This document shows positions 15,925 to 25,600 of a stretch of DNA of 64,000 bases, piece after piece. Every line of letters starts with the position of its first letter. The first letter of the stretch is position 1. Location: assembly GCA_017309115.1 (NCBI GenBank), contig JAFLEF010000010.1, positions 90,617-154,616 of the forward strand. Direction: 5' to 3'. A program made the translations under genes and the position numbers. The stretch comes from Verrucomicrobiota bacterium (GTDB lineage Bacteria; Verrucomicrobiota; Verrucomicrobiia; Limisphaerales; UBA9464). The notes beneath the pieces were generated by a model. That model was not told the DNA's origin, did no database searches, and was given only the letters and a program-made list of their open reading frames with translations.

Positions 15925-18858
15925 ATGAAACAAACGAACCAACACAAGTTCAGATCAGCCTTGCTGGCCGCTTTGGCGGCCAGCGGTCTGATTACGTCGG
16001 CCCAAGGCGCCGATTTGATCGCCGGCTGGGACTTTGAAAAAGTCGAAGCCGACGGTGTCTCCATCAAATCGGTCGTCGGTCCCTATGTGGGCACCATCAC
16101 TGATGCGGCCATCCTCACCGACGCCGGCGGCGGTCGACCGACGGGCGGCGGAAAAGGCTTCGATGTGTCGCTCAATAATCGGGGTTTCCTGCTGGTAGAA
16201 GCTACCGGCACAGACAATCCGATGAACGTGGCCGCGGAAGAGGATCAAACCACGATCGTCCTGTGGCAACGGAACAACAGTAACGTCAACAGCAGCACGT
16301 TCTGGGGTGTGGCGGAAAGTCAGGCCCGTGGGTTCCAGTTCCATGTTCCTTGGTCCGACGGAACCATTTATTTCGACACTTCCGGCTGCTGCGGAGGCAA
16401 CACCCGCCTCAGTCAGAATGTGGTCGGAGCCCTTCCGGAGTTCGACTGGCTCGCTTGGCATCACTACGCCTTCGTCAAAGATGGCGCGCGGAAGGCGATT
16501 TATGTGGATGGTGTCCTCCTGCGCGAAGGCGAGGGATTTGATCCCCTACCGGTTGATTTCAACGCCCTCTACATCGGCGCGGCCAATGATCGCAACGCGC
16601 CCGACGGTGTGATCGACGACTTCGCCATCTACCGGGGCGTTCTGGCGGACGCGGACATTCAAAAACTGGCCGCGGGCGGATCCCCATTTGCTCCCCCGGT
16701 GGATACCGACAAGGACGGAATGCCCGACGACTGGGAAATTCTGTATGGATTCAATCCCAACAATGCGAGTGACGCCGCCTTGGATTTCGACGGTGACGGC
16801 GCCACCAACCTAGCCGAGTACACGGCCGGAACCAATCCGACCGACGTGACCAAACCGACACTGGTTTCGACGGCTGGAACAGCCTCGTTGAATCAGGTAA
16901 TTCTGACCTTCTCAGAAGCGCTGGACCCCACTTCGGCGCAGAACGTCGCGAACTATTCGCTTAGCCCAAGCGTGGCCGTCACCGGTGCCACCTTGAAAAA
17001 GAACGTGGTCACTTTGACCACCGCTGCTCAGACGCCCGGTGCCACCGCCTACACGGTGACCGTCAACAACGTCGTCGACACCTCGAAGAATGCGGTTCTG
17101 GCGAATACCCAGGGCAAGTTCTACAGCTACCTGTTGACCAAGAACGGCGTGCTGAAGCTATCCATCTGGAACGGCATTACCGGCACCCCGGTCTCCAACT
17201 TGACGGACGATCCGCGGTATCCGGCCACTCCGGACTCCGTGATGACGCTGTTCTCGGCCAACACCCGGGACGCCCTGCCCACGGACGCGTTGGAAAACTA
17301 CGGTGGCTCCGTGGAAGGCTATCTGACGCCGACGGAATCGGGTCAATATGACTTCTTCCTCCGCAGCGATGACGCCTCCGAGCTGTACATCAGTTCCGAC
17401 GCCACCGAAGCGAATCTGATGCTCCAGGCGTTCGAAACGGGCTGCTGCGACGGCTTCAAGGAACCAGGTGCTGAAGAAACCACGGCGGCACCGCTGACCC
17501 TGACTGCCGGCAACCGGTACTTCATCCGCGTCCTCTACAAAGAGGGCGGCGGCGGCGATTATGCTCAGGTTGCCTGGCGCAAAGTGGGAACCACGACTCC
17601 GGCTTCCGCGTTGCAGCCGATCTCGGGTCAGTTCCTGAGCTCCGCCATCGACTTGCCGGCTCCTCCCGAAGGTGCTTTCACGGCCCAAGTGCCTGCGGCC
17701 AATGCCCGGGGAGTTAGCCCGGCGACGCGGATCACCCTGGCCCATCGGGACGGCAAGACGGAGCTGACCTCGGCCAATGTGAGCCTGAAGGTCAATGGCA
17801 CCGCTGTGACGCCTCTGATCACCAAGCAGGCGGGTACCCTCACCGTCGATTATGCGCCTCCGGCCCTGTTGCCGAGCAACTCCACCAATGAAGTGGAATT
17901 CAGCTACCTCGATGCGGGTGGCCAACCTGCCTCGCTGAAGTGGTCCTTCGTCACCTATGCCTACGTCGGCATCACCAAAGATAAAGTTGGCAACTATCCC
18001 GGACTCGTCACTGGTAACGCGGTTTACTCCGCCAACCAAGGTGGCCGCTCAGGTGCTGCTGGTGACTACGCGCTCGATACCACCCCGCGGGGCGGCTTCG
18101 TCGAGGTTCCCGATGTGAACTGGGCCAAGCCAGCCTTCGCTGCGGATGAACTCACCGTGGCGTTCTGGATGAAGAAATACGACATCGCCGACGGCTCGGC
18201 CTTCGTCTTCCGCTCGCCCTCAGTCTCCAATCAACGCGCCTATCACGCCCACGTGCCGTGGAGCGACAACACCATCTACTTCGACACTGCAGGCTGCTGT
18301 ACCGCCGACACCCAGCGCATCTCTGCGAACGCCACCACGTTCTCAGGTTGGGTCGGCAACACTGATCCTCTGGAGATCGGATTCTGGACCAACAGCTGGC
18401 ACCACTTCGCGTTCACCAAGAAGGCCGGCAATAAGCAAATCTATATCGACGGCATCCAGTTCCTCGCTGGTGACGGCGCCGACCCGGTGCCAAGCGACTT
18501 GACGGCCCTGTTCATCGGTTCCGACGGACCTGGCGGAAGCCCCGCGGTTCGCGCAATCCTTGATGACTTCGTCGTGTACTCGACCCAACTGGGTGACACC
18601 GACCTCAAGGCCTTGGCCGGCGGGGCAGCGCCGTCGACCTTGGCCGGCAAGGGTCTGATTGCGCACTGGGACTTCAACGACGCCGCCACCACGGTGCCGC
18701 CGACGATCTCGATCCAGGGCTCCACCATCACCTACACCGGAACCCTGCAGTCCTCGACCACTCTGGGCGGGACCTACGCTCCGGTGGCCGGTGCCAGCAG
18801 TCCGTACACCATTCCGGCCGCCACCACTGGGGCCAACTTCTTCCGCGCGGTTCAATAA
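15925..18858 (+). CDS. secreted LamG-PA14-LamG protein
   Basis: A signal peptide (AALAASGLITSAQG) precedes a first LamG/concanavalin-like domain (residues about 30-250). Next come a thrombospondin-type-3-like calcium motif (DTDKDGMPDDWEILYGFNP, DFDGDGATNLAEY), an Ig-like domain, and a PA14 domain (about 410-560, with GQYDFFLRSDDASELYI). A second Ig-like segment, a second LamG domain (about 720-910) and a short C-terminal module ending GANFFRAVQ follow. Both LamG domains carry the same strand HVPWSD-x-TIYFDT-x-GCC. The layout points to carbohydrate binding outside the cell; no catalytic residues are recognised. Two of the domains look internally duplicated. A strong terminator follows. Confidence 0.88.
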   Translation: MKQTNQHKFRSALLAALAASGLITSAQGADLIAGWDFEKVEADGVSIKSVVGPYVGTITDAAILTDAGGGRPTGGGKGFDVSLNNRGFLLVEATGTDNPMNVAAEEDQTTIVLWQRNNSNVNSSTFWGVAESQARGFQFHVPWSDGTIYFDTSGCCGGNTRLSQNVVGALPEFDWLAWHHYAFVKDGARKAIYVDGVLLREGEGFDPLPVDFNALYIGAANDRNAPDGVIDDFAIYRGVLADADIQKLAAGGSPFAPPVDTDKDGMPDDWEILYGFNPNNASDAALDFDGDGATNLAEYTAGTNPTDVTKPTLVSTAGTASLNQVILTFSEALDPTSAQNVANYSLSPSVAVTGATLKKNVVTLTTAAQTPGATAYTVTVNNVVDTSKNAVLANTQGKFYSYLLTKNGVLKLSIWNGITGTPVSNLTDDPRYPATPDSVMTLFSANTRDALPTDALENYGGSVEGYLTPTESGQYDFFLRSDDASELYISSDATEANLMLQAFETGCCDGFKEPGAEETTAAPLTLTAGNRYFIRVLYKEGGGGDYAQVAWRKVGTTTPASALQPISGQFLSSAIDLPAPPEGAFTAQVPAANARGVSPATRITLAHRDGKTELTSANVSLKVNGTAVTPLITKQAGTLTVDYAPPALLPSNSTNEVEFSYLDAGGQPASLKWSFVTYAYVGITKDKVGNYPGLVTGNAVYSANQGGRSGAAGDYALDTTPRGGFVEVPDVNWAKPAFAADELTVAFWMKKYDIADGSAFVFRSPSVSNQRAYHAHVPWSDNTIYFDTAGCCTADTQRISANATTFSGWVGNTDPLEIGFWTNSWHHFAFTKKAGNKQIYIDGIQFLAGDGADPVPSDLTALFIGSDGPGGSPAVRAILDDFVVYSTQLGDTDLKALAGGAAPSTLAGKGLIAHWDFNDAATTVPPTISIQGSTITYTGTLQSSTTLGGTYAPVAGASSPYTIPAATTGANFFRAVQ

Positions 18859-18884
18859 CTGCCGCTGAAGTTCTCATACTTCAG

Positions 18885-18920
18885 GGAGGCCGGACACTCG
18901 TCCGGCCTCCTTTTTGTTTT
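18885..18920 (+). terminator. rho-independent terminator after the LamG gene
   Basis: An 11-bp perfect stem (GGAGGCCGGAC/GTCCGGCCTCC, 18885-18910) with a 4-base loop is followed by TTTTTGTTTT. It lies 27 bases after the stop codon. Confidence 0.95.
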
Positions 18921-18957
18921 CGTCCGGAAGGCTTTTGGGCAGATTCGGCCACCCCTC

Positions 18958-21900
18958 GTGGCCTCCCGCGCCTCCCTTCGTCCTTCCGATTTCCCGCCGC
19001 CCCTGAACAGCGGCGGCCGCCGGTTATTCCTAGTCGCCCTCTTTTGGTTGTGGGTCGGCGACTCACCGGGACAGGCACAAACTGACGCCCGGGAAGGCAT
19101 CCGACTGGTCACACCCGGGCCGACTGGCACTACCGGATTCAGCCGTCTGGAAGCCGAACTCACCGGAATCGCCTTTACGAATCAGCTCACCGGCGACGCG
19201 TTTCTCACCAACGTCGTGGCCCACAACGGATCCGGCGTAGCCCTGGCCGATGTGGATGGCGATGGCTGGGTGGACATCTACTTCTGCCGCCTCCAGGGAC
19301 CCAATGTCCTGTACCGAAATCGGGGTGCCTGGAAGTTCGAAGCTATAGACGCCGGCGACGCCGCCTGCCCGGACCAATTTTCCACCGGAGCCGCCTTTGC
19401 CGACCTCGATGGGGATGGCGATTCCGACCTGCTGGTCAATGGAATCGCCGCCGGCACTCGACTGTTCCTAAACGATGGCCGGGGGCACTTCCAGGAACAG
19501 CTTCAATCAGGACTCTCCCGCACCGCCTCCGCCACCTCGCTGGCGTTGGCTGATGTGGATGGCGATCGTGACCTCGATCTCTACTGCGCCCATTACCTGG
19601 ATGTCCTGATGCTCGCGGACCCCACGACGCAGCTGAAATTTGGAAATGAGGGAGTCCGACGGGTGGTCACGGAGGTGAACGGTCAACCGACCACTCTGCC
19701 TCGCTGGAAGAACCGTTTCGCGGTCGATGCCAGTGGTGAAGTCCGCGAACTGCCGGAGGCGGATGCGCTCTATCTGAATGAAGGCGGCGGACGATTCCGG
19801 GCCATTCAGGATCAACCAGGAACCTTTCGAAACGAAACCGGTCAGGTGATTCCTCCGCCCCGAGACTGGGGGCTCGGGGCGATGTTCCGGGACCTCAACC
19901 ATGATGGGCGACCAGATCTGTTCGTGGCCAACGACAGTGGTTCCCCCAATCGGCTGTGGCTCAACATGGGGAATGCCTCCTTTCAGTTGGCACCCGCCGC
20001 GGCGCTCCGGCATGGCAGTCGCTCGTCCATGGGTGTTGACTTCGCCGACCTCAACCGGGATGGCCAAGATGACTTCCTGGTTTTGGACATGTTGGCCCGG
20101 GATTCCATCCGGCGGAAACTACAGCCAATCCGATCCAATCCCGCCTACTGGTGGAGTCAGGGACTCGCCGAACGCCCCCAGTACAATCGCAATTCCCTGT
20201 TCCTCGGACGCGCCGACGGCACCTTCTCCGAAGCCGCACTCTGGGCTGGTCTGGCCGCCACCGACTGGTCGTGGTGCCCGGTGTTCCTGGATGTGGATTT
20301 AGACGGATACGAGGACCTGCTGGTCAGCTCGGGATTTGATCAAGACGTCCTGGATCAGGACAGCACCGACGATATCTCGCGGCGAAAATGGACTCCCGAG
20401 GAAATGCGCCGCTATCGGCAAATTCACCCGTCCTGGCACAGCGTTCCAGGCGCCTTCCGCAATCGTCAGGACGGGACCTTCGAATCAGTCGCTTCCCAGT
20501 GGGGATTCCGAGAACCCGGCGTGTCCCACGGAATGGCAGTCGCGGACCTCGACAACGATGGAGATCTCGATGTCGTCCTCAATTCCCTGAACGCTCCCGC
20601 CGGAGTGTACCGCAACAATTCGTCGGCCCCGCGAATCGCCGTTCGCCTTCGGGGACTGGGGCTGAATCCGGAAGGAATCGGCGCGCGGGTCCGTCTCACG
20701 AGCGGCTCGTTCACGCAGGAACAGGAAGTTATCAGCGGGGGTCGCTACCTTTCCGGCGACCAAGCCATCCGGGTCTTTGCCCTTCCCCCAAACCTCCAGC
20801 CTCCGGCCCAACTGGAGGTCAACTGGCGAGGCGGAGGACGATCCCTGATTGGCAATATCCTCCCCAATCGAATCTACGAAATCGACGAGCCCTCTGCCGC
20901 TGTCGATCCCCCCGCCAAACCCGTGCGACCCCCACCCCAGTTTCAGGACACAAGCGACCGACTGGCCCTGAACGCACGCGAAAGTGACTTTGACGATTGG
21001 TCCCGTCAGCCCCTGTTGCTCAACTCCCTGAGCCGGGAAGGACCCGCGCTGGCCTGGTATGACTTCAACGCCGATGGCTGGGACGATCTGCTGGTAACCG
21101 CCGCCCGGGGTCAGCGAATGACCGTCCTCGCCAATAAGGAGGGACAGTCCTTTCAACTCCTCCAGGGCGAGGGTCAGTCCCCGGGCGATCAAAGCGCCAT
21201 TGTCGGCTGGAACAACGGACACGGTGTCGCCCAGTTTCTGGTGGCCACCTCCAACTATGAATTGCGGCCTTCCGAAGAAAGCCAACTCACGGTGTTCTCT
21301 CCCTTGGCAGCGCCCGTGAATCTTCCGGCGGGAGCTTCGGCCATCGGGGCACTCGAGGTGGCCGATCTCGACGGCGACGGAGACTTGGATGTGTTCGTGG
21401 CGGGTCGGGTTCTTGCCGGCCGCTATCCCGAAGCCGCCTCTTCCTCGATCTGGCGCAACGAGCAGGGACAACTCCGTCTGGATCCGGAAGCCAGCCAACC
21501 CTTTCAAAACCTGGGCCTCGTCAGCGGATCAGTGCTAACCGATCTCGATAGCGACGGCGACCCGGACTTGGCCCTAGCTCTGGAGTGGGGTGCGGTGCGC
21601 CTTTTTCGAAACCAAAAGGGGCGATTCGAGGCGCTGATTGACCCCGGGCTGTCGGCAGTCACCGGTCGTTGGACACGCCTGACCGCTGGTGATTTTGACG
21701 GCGATGGTCGAATGGATCTGGCCGTCGGAAATCTGGGCCGCAATACCGAAGCCGAACTGTTCGGCGCCAGCCCTCAGCGGCTGTACTACGGTCGATGGAT
21801 CCCCGGGGGACCGGTCCAACTTCTGGAAGCGTGGTCCGATCAGGGCTCATGGAAGCCGGTCCGGGACCGCAATTTCCTGGTCCAGGGAATGCCCGACCTC

Positions 21901-22638
21901 CTCGCCCGGTTTCCCACCCACCGCGCGTTCAGCCAGGCCAGCGTCGGGGAGATCCTCGCCGGACTTCCTGACGCGGCACGATACCTTGAAGTCAACACCT
22001 GGGACTCCGGCGTCTTCCTGAACCGCCCGGCCGGCTTTGAATGGCGCCCCTTCCCGGCGCTGGCTCAGTTGACCGCCACCGTGTCGCTCGCCGTCGGAGA
22101 TCTGGATGGCGACGGTCATCAAGACTTGTTCCTCGGCCAGAACAGTTTTGTTCACGCCAGCACGCTGACCCGGCTCGATTCCGGACAAGGCCTCTGGCTG
22201 CGGGGTCGGGGCAACGGGACCTTCGAGGCTCAGGATTCCGTGGCGTCAGGCCTTCGCATCGAAGGGGAACAGAAGGGATGCGCCGTCGGGGATTTCAATC
22301 AAGACGGCCGTTTGGATCTCGCTGTTTCTCAAAACCAGGGGCCCCTAAAGTTGTTTCTAAATCAGCGCGCTCGGGAGGGCCTGCGCGTCCTCCTGCAAGG
22401 ACCTCCCGGCAATCCGGCCGCCGTGGGCAGTCAACTCCGACTCAAGTACGCCCCGGACAACTGGGGTCCCGCACACGAGGTTCGCCAAGGCACCGGTTCC
22501 GGAGGGCAGTCGAGCGTGGTTCCAGTGTTGGGCCGGAAGCAGCAAGCTGGAGAACTTTGGATTCGTTGGCCCGGCGGCCGCGAACAGATCCTTTCCCTTT
22601 CCCCTGACGCCGCGACGGTCAAGCTCATCGCCCCTTGA
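18958..22638 (+). CDS. FG-GAP/VCBS repeat protein with two ASPIC/UnbV domains (CRTAC1-like)
   Basis: A signal-peptide-like segment (RRLFLVALFWLWVGDSPGQAQ) starts this 1226-residue exported protein. It contains many calcium-loop repeats of the type ALADVDGDGWVDIYF and AFADLDGDGDSDLLV, predicted to form beta-propellers. An ASPIC/UnbV domain occurs in the middle (GIGARVRLTSGSF ... LEVNWRGGGRS) and a second copy ends the protein (AVGSQLRLKY ... LWIRWPGGREQ). The protein is thus two propeller-ASPIC modules in tandem. Such proteins are surface or secreted and their function is unknown; ligand or matrix binding is likely. The GTG start at 18958 is tentative. Its paralogue converges on it with only a 12-base gap. 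Confidence 0.9.
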   Translation: MASRASLRPSDFPPPLNSGGRRLFLVALFWLWVGDSPGQAQTDAREGIRLVTPGPTGTTGFSRLEAELTGIAFTNQLTGDAFLTNVVAHNGSGVALADVDGDGWVDIYFCRLQGPNVLYRNRGAWKFEAIDAGDAACPDQFSTGAAFADLDGDGDSDLLVNGIAAGTRLFLNDGRGHFQEQLQSGLSRTASATSLALADVDGDRDLDLYCAHYLDVLMLADPTTQLKFGNEGVRRVVTEVNGQPTTLPRWKNRFAVDASGEVRELPEADALYLNEGGGRFRAIQDQPGTFRNETGQVIPPPRDWGLGAMFRDLNHDGRPDLFVANDSGSPNRLWLNMGNASFQLAPAAALRHGSRSSMGVDFADLNRDGQDDFLVLDMLARDSIRRKLQPIRSNPAYWWSQGLAERPQYNRNSLFLGRADGTFSEAALWAGLAATDWSWCPVFLDVDLDGYEDLLVSSGFDQDVLDQDSTDDISRRKWTPEEMRRYRQIHPSWHSVPGAFRNRQDGTFESVASQWGFREPGVSHGMAVADLDNDGDLDVVLNSLNAPAGVYRNNSSAPRIAVRLRGLGLNPEGIGARVRLTSGSFTQEQEVISGGRYLSGDQAIRVFALPPNLQPPAQLEVNWRGGGRSLIGNILPNRIYEIDEPSAAVDPPAKPVRPPPQFQDTSDRLALNARESDFDDWSRQPLLLNSLSREGPALAWYDFNADGWDDLLVTAARGQRMTVLANKEGQSFQLLQGEGQSPGDQSAIVGWNNGHGVAQFLVATSNYELRPSEESQLTVFSPLAAPVNLPAGASAIGALEVADLDGDGDLDVFVAGRVLAGRYPEAASSSIWRNEQGQLRLDPEASQPFQNLGLVSGSVLTDLDSDGDPDLALALEWGAVRLFRNQKGRFEALIDPGLSAVTGRWTRLTAGDFDGDGRMDLAVGNLGRNTEAELFGASPQRLYYGRWIPGGPVQLLEAWSDQGSWKPVRDRNFLVQGMPDLLARFPTHRAFSQASVGEILAGLPDAARYLEVNTWDSGVFLNRPAGFEWRPFPALAQLTATVSLAVGDLDGDGHQDLFLGQNSFVHASTLTRLDSGQGLWLRGRGNGTFEAQDSVASGLRIEGEQKGCAVGDFNQDGRLDLAVSQNQGPLKLFLNQRAREGLRVLLQGPPGNPAAVGSQLRLKYAPDNWGPAHEVRQGTGSGGQSSVVPVLGRKQQAGELWIRWPGGREQILSLSPDAATVKLIAP

Positions 22639-22650
22639 GGACCACTTCGC

Positions 22651-25600
22651 TCACTGGGCCGCCACTCCCGAACGATCAATCCGCACGGCGACAGCTCCCT
22701 GAGGCCACCGGACCTCTTGCACCCCACCTCCAGGCCAGCGCACCTCCACACCAAGCGGCTCCGTCGGAGCTCCCAGGATCAAGGTGGTCGAGTCCTGCGA
22801 ACCAAATCCATTGCCGACCCGAATCTCCCGGGCAGGCCCCAGTCGATCCGGATACCTGAGCCGCACCGTCGCGCCGATCGCCTGGGGATTCTCCGGCGGT
22901 CCCACCAGGAGAACCGATCTCCCCGGGAGGCCCGTGTCATTGCGCAGGAGATGCGTTGTTCCCCGGTTTTGCGTCACCACCAAGTCAGGCCGCCGATCCC
23001 CGTTGAAATCTCCGACCGCGCAGCCCCGCTGTTCTCCGGCAATCGCAATTCCCGACTCCTGAGGCCGAAGTGCCCGAAATGCCCCGCGACCATCACCCAA
23101 CAGGCACAAACCAAACCCCGCATCCAGCCGGGACGTCTCTGCATCCGTCCCAAAGAAATTCTGGGCCAGGAACACATCTTCATTCCCGTCTCCATTGAAG
23201 TCCGCCACGGCCAATCCAAAGACGGGAGTGAACTGGGCCTCCATCAGTAACGGACGAACCTCGAAATTTGTCCCCCGATTGAGCAACACAACCGAAGCGA
23301 GAGTGCTGGCTCGAAGTTCGCGGGCCCGGGACGCTGACGGTCCCAGGATGGTGGCCAGACTCGATCGTCCGTAGGTGTGATGATCCGGTATGCGCTCCGC
23401 CAAGTCGGGGATCATTTCCTTGAGCCGCCGAAACTCACGCCAGGGAGTGACTTGGTTTTGAAACGGATCGACCGAAGCCAAGAGGGTCGCCATCCGTCCG
23501 TCCTGAGCCAGGTCGCCATAAAATAAGCTGACCGGCAACTGCTGGCCCGGCGGTTCGTCCGTTCGCCCGTTCAAACCCCAATTCCCAACCACGAAATCCA
23601 TGCGCCCATCCCCGTCGAAATCGCCCGCCCCAATCGACGTCCACCATCCCGTTAACTCGCCCACCCCCATCTCCCGGGACACATCCACCCAAGCGCTCCC
23701 ATCATTGCGGAGGAAGCGGGGCGTTCCCCACTCAACCGCCACCACCAGATCAGCGTCCGCGTCGCCATCGAAATCGGCAAACACCGCACCCTGAACCAAT
23801 CCCAGTTCGGGCCAGAGCATCCCCGGTCGCCAGTGACTTCCTTCATTCATCCAGAGCTGCGAGGGCGAAGCCTCGGGATATCGGCCCGGAAGGGCTCCTC
23901 CACCCACGAACAGATCCAAATCGCCATCCGCATCCACATCCGCCATGGCCAAAACTCCCACCGCTAGTGCGGGCAGCGCCTTCGGCCGTTGCCAGCCGTT
24001 CGTTCCCCCGAGATCAAGTGTCGCCACCGGAACAGGTCCCAGCCGATCGCGTTCCCAGCCGGACTCCCCCAGCATCAGACGCGCTCCCCGTCCGTCTCGC
24101 CAGCCGAGCAGGGCGACTTGATCCGTCGCTTCCGCCAGGACGGGTAGATTCCATGGGCTCCAACGACTGTCTCGCTCGTTGCGATAACCGACGGGAGAAT
24201 GGGTCCCCACCCCACCGACAAACAGATCCTCGTCTCCGTCGCCATCCGCATCCCACCACCCCACGGAGGGCCCCCGCGTGCTCAGTCGACGGGGCAACAA
24301 CGGCTGACGCCCAAAGTCGTCGAACTCAGAGTCCCGGGTTTGATGACCCAAGTTCGCACTCACATCCGCGAACAAGGGTGGCCGATCGGAAACCGCCTTC
24401 GCCGGCAGCAACTCGGCGGTCGCTTCCGACACTTCATAAAGGTGATTCGGCAACACTCCCTTCAGCTGCGACGTCTTTCCACTGCGCCAGACCACCTCTA
24501 TGTCGACCGCGGCCGCGTTGCCGGTGGCAAAGGTCCGCATTGGATCATCACTCGAAAGGTAACGACCCGCTCCGAGAATCTCCTGCGATTGAATCACCGG
24601 TCCGCCCTTGATTTGAATCCGCGCCCCCACGCCTCGGGAGTTTTTGCCTTCACCCCGCAGCCGAACCGCCACCCGAGGCGCACTGGTGTCGTTGCGCAAA
24701 ATTCGGGCCGGTTCGTTCAAGCAGTTGATCACCACATCGAGGTCTCCGTCTCCGTCCAGGTCTGCGAACGCCATACCATGGGCGATTCCCACCTGACCAA
24801 ATCCCCAATCGGCACTCCGATCTTCGAACGTCAGATCCCTTCGATTACGCAAAGCCACACTGGGCGTGAGCCTTCGAGGAATCATCGACAAGTCCTTCAA
24901 ACGCTGCTCCCGGGTCTTCCAACCGCCGCCGCGGGCGATCTTGAGGGTGGCGTCCAAGTCTTGGACATCATGGTAGGCGCCAGTGGTGAGGAGCAGATCC
25001 TCCCAACCATCCAGATCCACATCTAGAAACGCCGCGCTCCACGTCCAGTCCGTCGCACTCACTCCCGCCAACCGGCCGATTTCGGCGAAGGTCCCGTCCC
25101 CCCGCGACAGATGCAGGGTATTGCGCGTGACCTCCGGACGAAATTCAGGATCCGCGACTGGCCACACGATGGTTCCCGCCAGGGTATCCGGCCGTTGCCA
25201 CGCCCGGGTCTCCCGACGCGGACTCAGCATTTCAGCAACGAAGATATCGTCGTGACCATCCCGATTGATGTCCGCGACATCCACCGCCATGGCGGACAAA
25301 CTCACGTTTCGAAGACTGGTGCGCGGCGCCGCCCGAAACCGCTTCCCGCCCTGATTGAACCAAATTCGATCCGGCCAATGGACAAAGTCATTGCACACGT
25401 ACAGATCAGGCAATCGGTCACCATTCAGATCCCGAAACACGACTGCCAGTCCCCAGTCGGTCGGTGGACCACCAAGAAACTCCCCCTGCTCGTCGAGAAA
25501 GACCCCGACATTCCAAGGCGCGGGTACAAACTGTCCTGCTCCCCGGTTGACGTAGAACAGGTCCGGTTCCCCTTTCTCGATCACTTCCAACCCGCCGGAC

